64,000 nt of DNA. It comes from Trichinella spiralis. Taxonomy: Eukaryota; Nematoda; Enoplea; Trichinellida; Trichinellidae. The position numbers and the translations under genes were made by a program. The notes under the pieces were generated by a model. The model made no database searches, had not been told where the DNA came from, and saw nothing but the letters and a program-made list of their open reading frames with translations. The stretch spans positions 10,463,059 to 10,527,058 of the forward strand of contig CM012954.1 of assembly GCA_000181795.3 (NCBI GenBank), in the 5' to 3' direction. This document shows, one piece after another, positions 23,107 through 34,869 of this stretch; position 1 is the first letter of the stretch; every line of letters begins with the position of its first letter.

Positions 23107-24169
23107 ATGTCTTGGAGTTTGATTTTAATGATCATTTGCATATTATTTGCGTTGAGTTTGTTTGCGCTGTGTTGGATTTTTGAAGACCAACCTCCCAAAA
23201 TTCACTCACTGCGGGGCTGGCATGTTTTCATTACGGGCGGCACGAAAGGAATTGGCCTAGCTTTGGCTAGAGAAGCAGTTCGACAAGGGGCGCACGTGAC
23301 TGTTTTAGCAAGACAACAGCAGTTGATTGATACAGTTGTATTCGAATTGTCTGAGTTAGCAGATATTTCCCAGAAGCAGATTGTGAAAGGTTACCAGTGT
23401 GATATGACATCTGATTATGATAAGATTGCACAAGTAATTCACAAAGCGGAACAAGATGTTGGTCCAATTGATGTACTGATAAACAATGTTGGCGGAGCAA
23501 TGCAAGGGACAGTTGAAGAAATGGGTATCGAAGTCTTCCAGCAACAGATGTCGCTCAACTATTTAAGTGCTGTCTCGGCTACTAAAGCTGCTTTGCACAG
23601 TGAGTTATATGTAATGCTATATTTGTTTCGGTTTTACTTTATTTTACTTAGGCCTGAAGAGTAGTAGAAGAGTCGAAGGTTCCAGAATTGCATTTGTATC
23701 CTCTCAAGCTGGACAAGTCGGGCTTTATGGTTATACGGCTTATTCTCCTTGCAAGTTTGCTCTGCGCGGATTTGCCGAAGCACTGCAAATGGAACTACGG
23801 CCCCACAACGTTTGGGTAACAGTTGCTTATCCACCGAACACTAATACTGAAGGCTTTGTCGAAGAATGGAAAAATACTCCAGTGGCAACAAAATTGATTA
23901 CTGGCGGGGATGAAGTGATGGAACCAACGGTTGTAGCTAAGGGAATTTTTCGCTCTATCACTTGCGGAAAATTTCAATGTCTTTTTGGAATGTCCGGACA
24001 AATGTTGGGCAATCTGTGCTGTGGCATGACGCCAATTCGTTCAGCTGCTGAATTGATTCACCAGGCATTTTTTATTGGCATTTATCGTATTATCTCGCTG
24101 TATTATTTGAAACACTTTAACAGCGTTGTTCTTCAAACGGTTCGAAAGCCAGCGGCTAAGCGGTTGTGA
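23107..24169 (+). CDS. KDSR: 3-ketodihydrosphingosine reductase (first assembled copy, complete)
   Basis: Two exons, 23107-23599 and 23652-24169, joining to 336 residues (human 332). It is a short-chain dehydrogenase that reduces 3-ketodihydrosphingosine to dihydrosphingosine with NADPH on the cytosolic face of the ER, the second step of sphingolipid synthesis. An N-terminal membrane segment (LILMIICILFALSLFALCW) is followed by the cofactor motif TGGTKGIG, NNVGG, the catalytic serine block FVSSQAGQVGLYG and YTAYSPCKF (Tyr and Lys of YxxxK). The tail has AYPPNTNTEGF and two C-terminal hydrophobic stretches, as in human KDSR. The ATG directly follows a splice-like TTTTAG by 27 nt and the Rpp14-like stop by 3 nt. 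Confidence 0.95.
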
Positions 24170-25081
24170 TCTGATAAGTGGATGACGCGTCGACAATGAT
24201 TTTTTTCCAAGAATTTCAATTGATTTAGCCGTAATTCAGCTTTCGGTTGTGTTGGTCACTGTTTTTCAGATCTGATTAAGATTAATTCTTCTACTTATTA
24301 TTCAATATAAAAACATTTTGTAATTAAAAATCATTTGAAATGTTACGTAATACTATTTGCAACTTATTGCGTCATTCTTGGACAAAACTTTGATATCATT
24401 AGCTTAGAATAGCAACAGGTTTATATAAATGGAAACTGTGCAATGTATTGTAGAATAAAAAATAAAACCATTCGAAGGCATTCCAAATAAGCGAATGAGT
24501 ATGCCAGTGACACTGATTTTTTGGCGCGGACGTTTTAATAAAAAAAATATGTAAAGTTTATCATTGATGAGTTTCATTTTGCATTAGGCTCCAATAAATT
24601 CTTTTTTATAATTTTAATAAATTTCGAAAAATGAAAACAAATTACTCGAAATTTAATTTGGATAAAAGTTTAAACTTGCATTTTTCATACTGTATTATAT
24701 TTTATTTAATACTGTACTATTCCGTTCTGACGCGCAGTAAGTGTATTGATTTGTGTGGTTGTATTTGCTTTCTGAACGTTTGTTTTTAGTGTTTTATTTA
24801 AATGAAACATATTTTCTTCTTAAAAATAAGTTTTCTTTCGTTTTTCTCATATCAAAGGAGAATACATTTTATTTTTTGCTATTGTTAAATATAGTTTTAA
24901 ATTTCTGCATGTTTTTAACTAATTTACTGAATTCAGCGAAAATAATTTTTCTTTAAATAAACCATGTAACCATAAATGCCATAAATATGTTTAAGGTAAA
25001 CTTATTCATTTAGCCATTTTTCTGACTTTTGCACATTACTTTTACTTGGTGTTACTATCGTTATTGTTTAGCTTATTTCAG
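24170..25081. other. Spacer between KDSR and NEDD8
   Basis: About 0.9 kb of AT-rich sequence holding the KDSR 3' UTR and the NEDD8 5' region. It ends in a strong acceptor (TTATTTCAG) that abuts the NEDD8 ATG. The same sequence recurs at 32250-33163. Confidence 0.5.
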
Positions 25082-25318
25082 ATGTTAGTTAAAGTGAAAA
25101 CTTTGACGGGAAAGGAGGTGGAACTTGATATAGATGCTTCTGACTTGGTGGAGCGGATTAAAGAAAAAATTGAAGAAAAAGAAGGTATCCCTCCAGCGCA
25201 GCAGAGGTTAATTCATGCTGGCAAACAAATGAGCGAAGGAAAAACAGCGGCAGAATATAAAATAACTGGTGGTGCGGTATTGCATTTGGTTCTTGCTTTA
25301 AGAGGAGGCAGTTTATGA
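25082..25318 (+). CDS. NEDD8: NEDD8 ubiquitin-like modifier (first assembled copy)
   Basis: A 78-residue precursor that is nearly all ubiquitin fold. [47 protein letters not shown] and HLVLALRGG are diagnostic. The residue before LRGG is Ala (Ala72), which marks NEDD8 against ubiquitin (Arg72). The mature C-terminus is GG and a two-residue tail (SL) must be removed before conjugation, mainly to cullins. The ATG follows TTTCAG with no gap, so the mRNA is either cis-spliced from a 5' UTR exon or trans-spliced with no leader between. A candidate AATAAA lies at 25464. The protein is identical in the second copy. Confidence 0.95.
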   Translation: MLVKVKTLTGKEVELDIDASDLVERIKEKIEEKEGIPPAQQRLIHAGKQMSEGKTAAEYKITGGAVLHLVLALRGGSL

Positions 25319-26786
25319 ATATGAAGATTTCTACATACTTAAATTGCATTTGCATGCAGCGTACTAATGAGACTGCTGATATTTTTACTTTGTTACATGA
25401 CTTTTATTACTTCAACTGGTATGAAATTATAATGTTCACTTTGCTTTAATTTGTTAAAACGTGAATAAAATTTATCTTTTCTATTTTATGTCTCTTTGAT
25501 CGTTAGAGAGAATTTAAGTATTACTAGCTGAATGAATCGATCGATGTTTGTTAAACACTGAAAGATTTCACGCTCTGTTAAACTTCATTTTAAAATTTAT
25601 TGTAGAAAACGATTGCAGAATTCGTCCTGAATTTGGGTTACGGTAGTGACGACGTGCTGTAGTAGTTGCTTTGCAGCCAGTGGAAAGTGTAATGCATGCG
25701 TTAGGTTATTGCGTTATCTTTGTGTTTTTTTGCTTGAGAAGTGATGTAGTATATCGTTCTAAGTGTTCGTATATTGTATTTTGCTTCAGCTAAAGAGTAG
25801 CTAATTATTCGATCGAGAACAATTGGATTCGTTGTAAAAAATGAAGAAGTAACTAACTTCTGGTATAAACAGAAGCAGTATTTTGTTCTCCGTGTGTTTG
25901 CCAAGCCTAGTAGATTATTTCAAGCATTATCCAGTTCTTTGCTTTTCCAGCATATCCATATCAAACCCATTTCCATCAGACTGGCAAGCAGTGAAATTTA
26001 GATGAGAAAAAGTAGGCGGAGTTCGTTTGGGGAAATTACTGCTCGACTCCTGTTGTGGCAGAAAACTTGCAAAATCGTTGCAAATGAAAATGAAGAAATG
26101 ATCTTGTAAACGCTGTACAGCAGTATTTCTAAAAAAGCTCTAGAAATGGCATAGTTTTGGCTTCAGTAGTCGAACCAGCACAAAAGAAAAACAGGTAAAC
26201 GAAATTTTAATATTATAACCACAACTGAAGCTTACTGTTATTACTGAGTAACTTGCATTGTGTGATTTTAGAGCTTATCTTTGTTCTTTTGATTAGTTTA
26301 TTTTGTGAATTTAAATTTGTTCATCAACAAACATATCTTCATTGCCTTTTTTAAATGATGCGCATTAAAATTTGTACTTTTTACTTTTTTAAATTTGCTA
26401 TTGTTTTGCGTAAGTCTTTACTATTTTAGAAATGTCTAAAAAATACTTTGTAGTTACTCATATAAAATTAATTATAAAATTGGTTTTCATATTTATTTGT
26501 AATGATGTTAATGAAAAAAAGAATTTCATTTCAGTAATCAAAATGTGATAATTTTTAGTGGACAATTTATTGCGCAAATGAATTTGACATTCAGCTGTTA
26601 TCAACTAATTGATTGTTGTTCATTTGGTTATCTCTTATCGAGTGCTTACAAATCATTAGTAAAGCAACTTTGAGTAATTTTATTCATTTATTTTTCTTTC
26701 GAATACATTTTATACATAATGAAGAAGAGAAAATTTTAATGTAAATGTAGCAGCGAGGCAGAGTTCTAATTTCCGTAAAGAGAAAA
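25319..26786. other. Convergent intergenic region, NEDD8 / methionine synthase
   Basis: About 1.45 kb between convergent genes, containing both 3' UTRs. There is a slightly GC-richer part near 25620-26170 but no coding frame. The second assembled copy lies at 33401-34869. Confidence 0.45.
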
Positions 26787-29700
26787 TTAGCTTTCAAAAC
26801 GGAGACACTGACTTAACCATTTTTGCACTTCTTCAGTAGACACACCTTTCCTCGTCGCATAATCCATAATCTGTTTAAAATATTTTATGACAGAATTAAT
26901 TAATCAATGAAATTTTGGCCATTCATTACTTGATCTTTGTCAATTTTTCCAACGGCAAAATACTTCGCTTTTGAATGCGCAAAGTATAGTCCACAAACAG
27001 ATGCCGTCGGATGCATAGCCATCGATTCCGTCAAATGAATACCTGTATTTTTGTCAACATCAAGAAGTTTCCACAATGTGCGCATTTCAGACAAATCTGG
27101 TTGACATGGATAACCAGGGGCTGGTCGTATACCTTCATATTGTATCCTGTGCAATGCATCAACTGACAACGATTCACTTGTATATCCCCAAAAATTCAGT
27201 CGAACTCTTTCGTGCAGTTCTTCCGCAAAAGCCTGAATAATTTACACGTAAATACAATAGGTACTTTATGAAATGTTTCTTTTAATTTAAATATGGATTA
27301 ATTAAATACAAAAAAAATAAATAAATATTAAATGGCATCACCTCAGATAGGCGATCAGCCAAAGCTTTGCACATGATTGCATGATAATCGTCCAACTGTT
27401 GTTCATAAGATGACACCAGTTTCTCAAGTCCTATGCCAACTGTAAGAGCAAACATACCAATGTAATCGTACATGTCCATCGATTTTGGAACTATAAAATC
27501 TGACAAACAAAGATAAGGCTGTTCAGATTGTTCTTTAACCGCCTGTTGACGCAGACCATGTAAAACACCAATTGGAGATGATTTGTCCATATTTTCTGGA
27601 CTGAAAGCAGTAAATTTGTTATATCGCACGATAGAAAATTATAAATTGAAAATCGAACTTCAAAATTAATATGTCGTCACCATCGCTCAACGCTGGAAAA
27701 ATACCAATCACAGCGTTGGCTTGTAACAGTGATTCATTGCAAATCTTTGAAAGTAGTTGTTGAGCATCATCGAAAACTCTTTTCGCCTCTTCACCAATAT
27801 CTGGATCGTCAAATAGTTTTGGAAATCCACGATTTGGATATTTTCCTCTTAATTGCCAAACATCGAAAAAAGGTTTCCAATCAATGTATGGAATAAACTG
27901 TTCAATATCATAATCAGTGAAACACTGCACTCCAATGGTGTTTGGTTTTGCTGACAAAAGAAATTATTAATTCAATTCACGTAATAAGAATATGAAGAAA
28001 AAGAAAACACAATTTACAAGGAATATACGTAGACCAGTCGAGCTTCAAAGAATGCTCTCTAGCCACATTCAGAGGAACAAAACGAAGCTCCTAAAACGAG
28101 AGTCAACAGAAAATTAAAACAAACAAACAACAAAATAATCGTTGAATTTAAAAATATGTACAGAAAAATTATCAAAATAATCTTGTCGAATTTCTTCGTA
28201 CAATTCTTCAGTTTCGCAGAGAAATTCCCCACGCATTTTCTCATCCATCAAAGAAGAACACTAAAAAATAAAAAAATAAATGCTTTTCATCTAGTGGTGA
28301 TTGGTTGATGCACAAATTGTCGACCACAACAACACTCTTGCTAGCATCAGAAACGTGAATAACTGGCCCACTGTAAGCTGACTTTATTTTTACTGCTGTA
28401 TGTATTCTACAAGAATCTGTATTAATTATTATTCAGGTGTTAGCAAATAGAGAAATTATTATTTACCGTGAAGTAGTAGCACCACCAATGAGTAGTGGGA
28501 TTTTGAAATCGACGCGTTGCATCTCTTTAGCAACGTAAATCATTTCCTCTAGCGATGGTGTAATCAACCCGGACAAACCAATCATATCTCAACGAAAAGA
28601 CAAAATATAAAAATGATAATTCCAAGTATAATAATACTGTTTACCAGCATTGTTATCTATGGCTGCTTTCAATATTTTATCACACGGGGTCATGATACCA
28701 AGATCGATCACTCTACATTATGTTTGTGTTATAAGTGACAATTGAAAAATTAACATAATCCATAATGACAATAATAACTTACTTGAAATTGTTACATCCC
28801 AGAACAACTGAGACGATATTTTTACCAATATCATGTACATCACCTTTAACAGTAGCTAAAATTATTGTTCCTCGATAATTCTAAAAACATTTTAAAAATA
28901 AATCTACTTTAGCAATTGGCAATTATAAAAATAGCATTTTCACAATTTCGTCTTCTGCTTTGCTTTCTTTTTCTTGTTCCATAAAAGGAACAAGATATTC
29001 AACAGCTTTTTTCATCACTCTAGCAGATTTGATCACCTGAGGAAGAAACATCTTTCCAGAGCCGAATAAATCTCCAACTGCAGCCATTCCCTGAAAAGAA
29101 TGGATGAAAACATGAATGCAATGGAAACGATTGTTTTTCATTCAAAAATTATACCGTCATCAAAGGACCTTCGATGATGTTTAGAGGCCTTGGATAAATG
29201 TCTGTCATATTTCGAGCTTGCTCCACGTCATCAATGACATAATCACTGATACCTTTGATTAAAGCGTGCTTCAGACGTTCATCAACTGGCCAGTCACGCC
29301 ATTCGACTTTTGGAATATTTTTTTCTTCAGTCAATTTATCACCTTCTTTTTCTGCATATGCTAGCAAATCTTCTGTAGCGCCAGGAGAACGGTTTAACAA
29401 CAAATTCGTACACAGTTCTAGCAGAGTTTTTTCAATTTCTGAATACACTGGCAAACATCCCGCGTTTACAATGCCCATATCTAAACCAGCCTTAAAAAAT
29501 TTTCATTTAAAAAGTTTTCGTATAATTTAATTTCAAAGATGTCAATACTTGGATAGCATAATATAGAAAAACGCTGTGCATGGCTTCGCGAATCTTATCT
29601 CGACCTCGAAATGCAAAACTGACGTTGCTGATGCCACCGGATATTCGACACTCAGGAAACAATTTCTAAAATTATGAGTTAAAAAAAGAAACAAAAATTT

Positions 29701-31418
29701 CATTGATTGAACCTTGACAATTTTTGCTGATTCGAAAAAAGAGACTGCATAAGTATTGTGCTCTTCAATGCCAGTACCTACAGTAAGCACATTCAAATCG
29801 AAAATAATATCGGCAGGATCGATTTTTGCTTCTTCGACGAGAAGATTGTACGAACGTTGACAAACTTTCACACGATGTTCAACAGTAGTTGCCTAAAAGT
29901 ATAAACCTTTGTAATTTCGTCCTCTCTCTCTCTTAATTTATCTGCATTCACTTGTCCAGTTTCATCAAAAGCCATAACAACAATTGCAGCACCATATTTT
30001 TTCAGTGTTTTGGCATGTTGTAAAAATTTCTCCTCTCCTTCTTTCAAACTTATACTATTTGCAATGCATTTTCCTTGAAAACACTGCAAACCAGCTTCGA
30101 TTACCAAAAAATTGGAAGAATCGATGCAAAGCGGAACCTGAATTGAAAATATGCTAATGGTAAATTTTATGCAATTCATTTTAAATACTTTTGAAATATC
30201 CGGATCTGAACTGATCAAATTCACAAATTTGATCATACTATTAACACCGTCCAACATCGCTTCATCTAAATTTACATCCAAAATCTGTGCACCCAATTCC
30301 ACTTGTTCCTTAGCCACTTGAAGTGCCATCTAATTTGATTAAATTGATCAACTCACTTAAAAAAGCAATGAATAATCGAACCTCATAATTTCCTTTTTTT
30401 ATCATGCTAGCAAAACGTCGACTTCCTGCAACGTTGCAACGTTCTCCAATGTTGACAAAATTTGTAAAAGGTCCAATTTGCATTGATTCTAGACCTAAAT
30501 ATAATACAGTATAATAATATAAAAAGGAACTTTAATAATGTTACAATCAAATACCTGAAAGGAGTGTATAACTTTTGAAAATATCTTTCTGAGGACATCT
30601 CGGTGGAACACCTTTAACTGCTTGGCAAATTTTAGCAATATGATCTGGTGTAGTGCCACAACAGCCTCCCACAATATTCACCAAACCATCAACAGCAAAT
30701 TGCTAACAATTGAATCAAAAGCGAAATCGTATATTATTATTATTTTTCTTTAATTATATAAAAAATATTTTTCTACTTTTAGTGTAGCTGCTGTTTGTTC
30801 AGGTGATTCATCGTATTCTCCAAAAGAATTTGGCAAACCTGCATCATATTATTAGATAAATAAATTTCAATTACCAGCATTTCAATGCCAGCATATACCA
30901 GCGTTTGGATAGCAGATAACATACGCAGATGTATTTTTGCTGACTGTCTCAATAAATGGTCGCATGTCCGTTGCGCCAAGCGCACAGTTTAATCCAACGC
31001 TGAAAGATAGTCGAAAAAGTAATAAGTTAATGAAAAAAGTGTTGAAGCATTCAAATAAATTTCACCAAAATGGATCAGCATGTTGTACACTTATCAGAAA
31101 AGCTTCAATCGATTGTCCAGACAAAGTGCGACCACTTTTGTCAACTACAGTACCAGATAAAAAAACAGGAATACGCGTCTGTCGTTCTTCAAATAGTGTT
31201 TGAATTGCAAAAATGGCTGCCTAAAAATAACATTTTCCCAATCTAATGCAATTGTATACCCAAACTGCATATTATTTATTCAACCTTTGCATTTGCGGTG
31301 TCAAAATAGTTTCCACCAAAAAAGCGTCCACTTCACCGTCAGCAATGCCCTCTGCCCTGTTCTTTATAAGCATGGGCCAGCTCAGTAATGCTGCGTTTAA
31401 AATAACTATTTATGATTT
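26787..31418 (-). CDS. MTR: Cobalamin-dependent methionine synthase (first copy, N-terminus cut by gap)
   Basis: This copy carries every exon of the complete gene at 34870-40061 except the first two, each shifted by about 8.08 kb. Its third exon (near 31285-31395) is noisy next to the N gap. From the homocysteine-binding domain onward the coding sequence is intact: pterin-binding block, cobalamin motif GDVHDIGKN and the C-terminal activation domain ending ...CLRFES. I found one clear residue change against the other copy, Gln to Arg in the FMEQEKESK / FMEREKESK stretch near 28977. The lack of a 5' end is explained by the contig edge, not by gene loss. It is most likely the second allele of a single-copy gene. 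Confidence 0.9.
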
Positions 31419-31822
31419 NNNNNNNNNNNNNNNNNNNNNNNNNNNNNNNNNNNNNNNNNNNNNNNNNNNNNNNNNNNNNNNNNNNNNNNNNNNNNNNNNN
31501 NNNNNNNNNNNNNNNNNNNNNNNNNNNNNNNNNNNNNNNNNNNNNNNNNNNNNNNNNNNNNNNNNNNNNNNNNNNNNNNNNNNNNNNNNNNNNNNNNNNN
31601 NNNNNNNNNNNNNNNNNNNNNNNNNNNNNNNNNNNNNNNNNNNNNNNNNNNNNNNNNNNNNNNNNNNNNNNNNNNNNNNNNNNNNNNNNNNNNNNNNNNN
31701 NNNNNNNNNNNNNNNNNNNNNNNNNNNNNNNNNNNNNNNNNNNNNNNNNNNNNNNNNNNNNNNNNNNNNNNNNNNNNNNNNNNNNNNNNNNNNNNNNNNN
31801 NNNNNNNNNNNNNNNNNNNNNN
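31419..31822. other. Assembly gap (404 N)
   Basis: A run of 404 unknown bases. The sequence on its left is the right-hand end of one 7.7-kb block. The sequence on its right is the left-hand end of the other block. Confidence 1.
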
Positions 31823-32249
31823 TTTGTTGTGCGTGGGATTTGCCGAAAGCACTGCAAAATGGAACCTCCGGCCCCCACAACGTTTTGGGCTAACAGTTGC
31901 TTATCCACCGAAACACTAATACTGAAAGGCTTTGTCGAAGAATGGAAAAATGGGGCAACAGAAAAAACAAAATTGATTACTGGCGGGGATGAAGTGATGG
32001 AAACCAACGGTTGTAGCTAAGGGAATTTTTCGCTCTATCACTTGCGGAAAATTTCAATGTCTTTTTGGAATGTCCGGACAAATGTTGGGCAATCTGTGCT
32101 GTGGCATGACGCCAATTCGTTCAGCTGCTGAATTGATTCACCAGGCATTTTTTATTGGCATTTATCGTATTATCTCGCTGTATTATTTGAAACACTTTAA
32201 CAGCGTTGTTCTTCAAACGGTTCGAAAGCCAGCGGCTAAGCGGTTGTGA
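31823..32249 (+). pseudogene. KDSR: KDSR 3' fragment at contig edge (assembly duplicate)
   Basis: The last part of KDSR exon 2, matching 23755-24169. The first 150 bases next to the gap carry several one-base insertions in homopolymer runs against the intact copy, so the frame is broken there. From about 32003 on it matches the intact copy. This looks like low-quality read ends at a contig edge, not a decayed gene. Confidence 0.85.
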
Positions 32250-33163
32250 TCTGATAAGTGGATGACGCGTCGACAATGATTTTTTTCCAAGAATTTCAAT
32301 TGATTTAGCCGTAATTCAGCTTTCGGTTGTGTTGGTCACTGTTTTTCAGATCTGATTAAGATTAATTCTTCTACTTATTATTCAATATAAAAACATTTTG
32401 TAATTAAAAATCATTTGAAATGTTACGTAATACTATTTGCAACTTATTGCGTCATTCTTGGACAAAACTTTGATATCATTAGCTTAGAATAGCAACAGGT
32501 TTATATAAATGGAAACCGTGCAATGTATTGTAGAATAAAAAATAAAACCATTCGAAGGCATTCCAAATAAGCGAATGAGTATGCCAGTGACACTGATTTT
32601 TTGGCGCGGGACGTTTTAATAAAAAAAATATGTAAAGTTTATCATCGATGAGTTTCATTTTGCATTAGGCTCCAATAAATCCTTTTTTATAATTTTAATA
32701 AATTTCGAAAAATGAAAACAAATTACTCGAAATTTAATTTGGATAAAAGTTTAAACTTGCATTTTTCATACTGTATTATATTTTATTTAATACTGTACTA
32801 TTCCGTTCTGACGCGCAGTAAGTGTATTGATTTGTGTGGTTGTATTTGCTTTCTGAACGTTTGTTTTTAGTGTTTTATTTAAATGAAACATATTTTTTTC
32901 TTAAAAATAAGTTTTCTTTCCTTTTTCTCATATCAAAGGAGAATACATTTTATTTTTTTGCTGTTGTTAAATATAGTTTTAAATTTCTGCATGTTTTTAA
33001 CTAATTTACTGAATTCAGCGAAAATAATTTTTCTTTAAATAAACCATGTAACCATAAATGCCATAAATATGTTTAAGGTAAACTTATTCATTTAGCCATT
33101 TTTCTGACTTTTACAAATTACTTTTACTTGGTGTTACTATCGTTATTGTTTAGCTTATTTCAG

Positions 33164-33400
33164 ATGTTAGTTAAAGTGAAAACTTTGACGGGAAAGGAGG
33201 TGGAACTTGATATAGATGCTTCTGACCTGGTGGAGCGGATTAAAGAAAAAATTGAAGAAAAAGAAGGTATCCCTCCAGCGCAGCAGAGGTTAATTCATGC
33301 TGGCAAACAAATGAGCGAAGGGAAAACAGCGGCAGAATATAAAATAACTGGTGGTGCGGTATTGCATTTGGTTCTTGCTTTAAGAGGAGGCAGTTTATGA
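33164..33400 (+). CDS. NEDD8: NEDD8 ubiquitin-like modifier (second assembled copy)
   Basis: The encoded 78 residues are identical to the copy at 25082, with only silent base changes. The same TTATTTCAG acceptor abuts the ATG. It is probably the other allele of one locus. Confidence 0.92.
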   Translation: MLVKVKTLTGKEVELDIDASDLVERIKEKIEEKEGIPPAQQRLIHAGKQMSEGKTAAEYKITGGAVLHLVLALRGGSL

Positions 33401-34869
33401 ATATGAAGATTTCTACATACTTAAATTGCATTTTGCATGCAGCGTACTAATGAGACTGCTGATATTTTTACTTTGTTACATGACTTTTATTACTTCAACT
33501 GGTATGAAATTATAATGTTCACTTTGCTTTAATTTGTTAAAACGTGAATAAAATTTATCTTTTCTATTTTATGTCTCTTTGATCGTTAGAGAGAATTTAA
33601 GTATTACTAGCTGAATGAATCGATCGATTTTTGTTAAACATTGAAAGATTTCACGCTCTGTTAAACTTCATTTTAAAATTTATTGTAGAAAACGATGGCA
33701 GAATTCGTCCTGAATTTGGGTTACGGTAGTGACGACGTGCTGTAGTAGTTGCTTTGCAGCCAGTGGAAAGTGTAATGCATGCGTTAGGTTATTGCGTTAT
33801 CTTTGTGTTTTTTTGCTTGAGAAGTGATGTAGTATATCGTTCTAAGTGTTCGTATATTGTATTTTGCTTCAGCTAAACAGTAGCTAATTATTCGATCGAG
33901 AACAATTGGATTCGTTGTAAAAAATGAAGAAGTAACTAACTTCTGGTATGAACAGAAGCAGTATTTTGTTCTCCGTGTGTTTGCCAAGCCTAGTAGATTA
34001 TTTCAAGCATTATCCGGTTCTTTGCTTTTCCAACATATCCATATCAAACCCATTTCCATCAGACTGGCAAGCAGTGAAATTTAGATGAGAAAAAGTAGGC
34101 GGAGTTCGTTTGGGGAAATTACTGCTCGACTCCTGTTGTGGCAGAAAACTTGCAAAAGCGTTGCAAATGAAAATGAAGAAATGATCTTGTAAACGCTGTA
34201 CAGCAGTATTTCTAAAAAACCTCTAGAAATGGCATAGTTTTGGCTTCAGTAGTCGAACCAGCACAAAAGAAAAACAGGTAAACGAAATTTTAATATTATA
34301 ACCACAACTGAAGCTTACTGTTATTACTGAGTAACTTGCATCGTGTGATTTTAGAGCTTGTCTTTGTTCTTTTGATTAGTTTATTTTGTGAATTTAAATT
34401 TGTTCATCAACAAACATATCTTCATTGCCCTTTTTAAATGATGCGCATTAAAATTTGTACTTTTTACTTTTTTAAATTTGCTACTGTTTTGCGTAAGTTT
34501 TTACTATTTTAGAAATGTCTAAAAAATACTTCGTAGTTACTCATATAAAATTAATTATAAAATTGGTTTTCATATTTATTTGTAATGATGTTAATGAAAA
34601 AAAGAATTTCATTTCAGTAATCAAAATGTGATAATTTTTAGTGGACAATTTATTGCGCAAGTGAATTTGACATTCAGCTGTTATCAACTAATTGATTGTT
34701 GTTCATTTGGTTATCTCTTATCGAGTGCTTACAAATCATTAGTAAAGCAACTTTGAGTAATTTTATTCATTTATTTTTCTTTCGAATACATTTTATACAT
34801 AATGAAGAAGAGAAAATTTTAATGTAAATGTAGCAGCGAGGCAGAGTTCTAATTTCCGTAAAGAGAAAA

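Larger units (their letters stand above)
23755..31418. repeat. First member of a near-identical 7.7-kb block
   Basis: This segment recurs at 31823-39500 in the same orientation, at an offset of 8080-8083 bp (NEDD8 ATG 25082 versus 33164; methionine synthase stop 26787 versus 34870). By eye the identity is very high, with scattered single-base changes and small homopolymer indels. The block ends exactly at the N gap, which suggests an unmerged contig overlap. Confidence 0.9.

Noticed and set aside
29905-29945. Apparent frame difference between the methionine synthase copies near [10 protein letters not shown] / [10 protein letters not shown]
   Set aside because: These bases lie inside a short intron (donor right after the GQ codons, acceptor ACTTTTAG), so the indel does not affect the protein in either copy.
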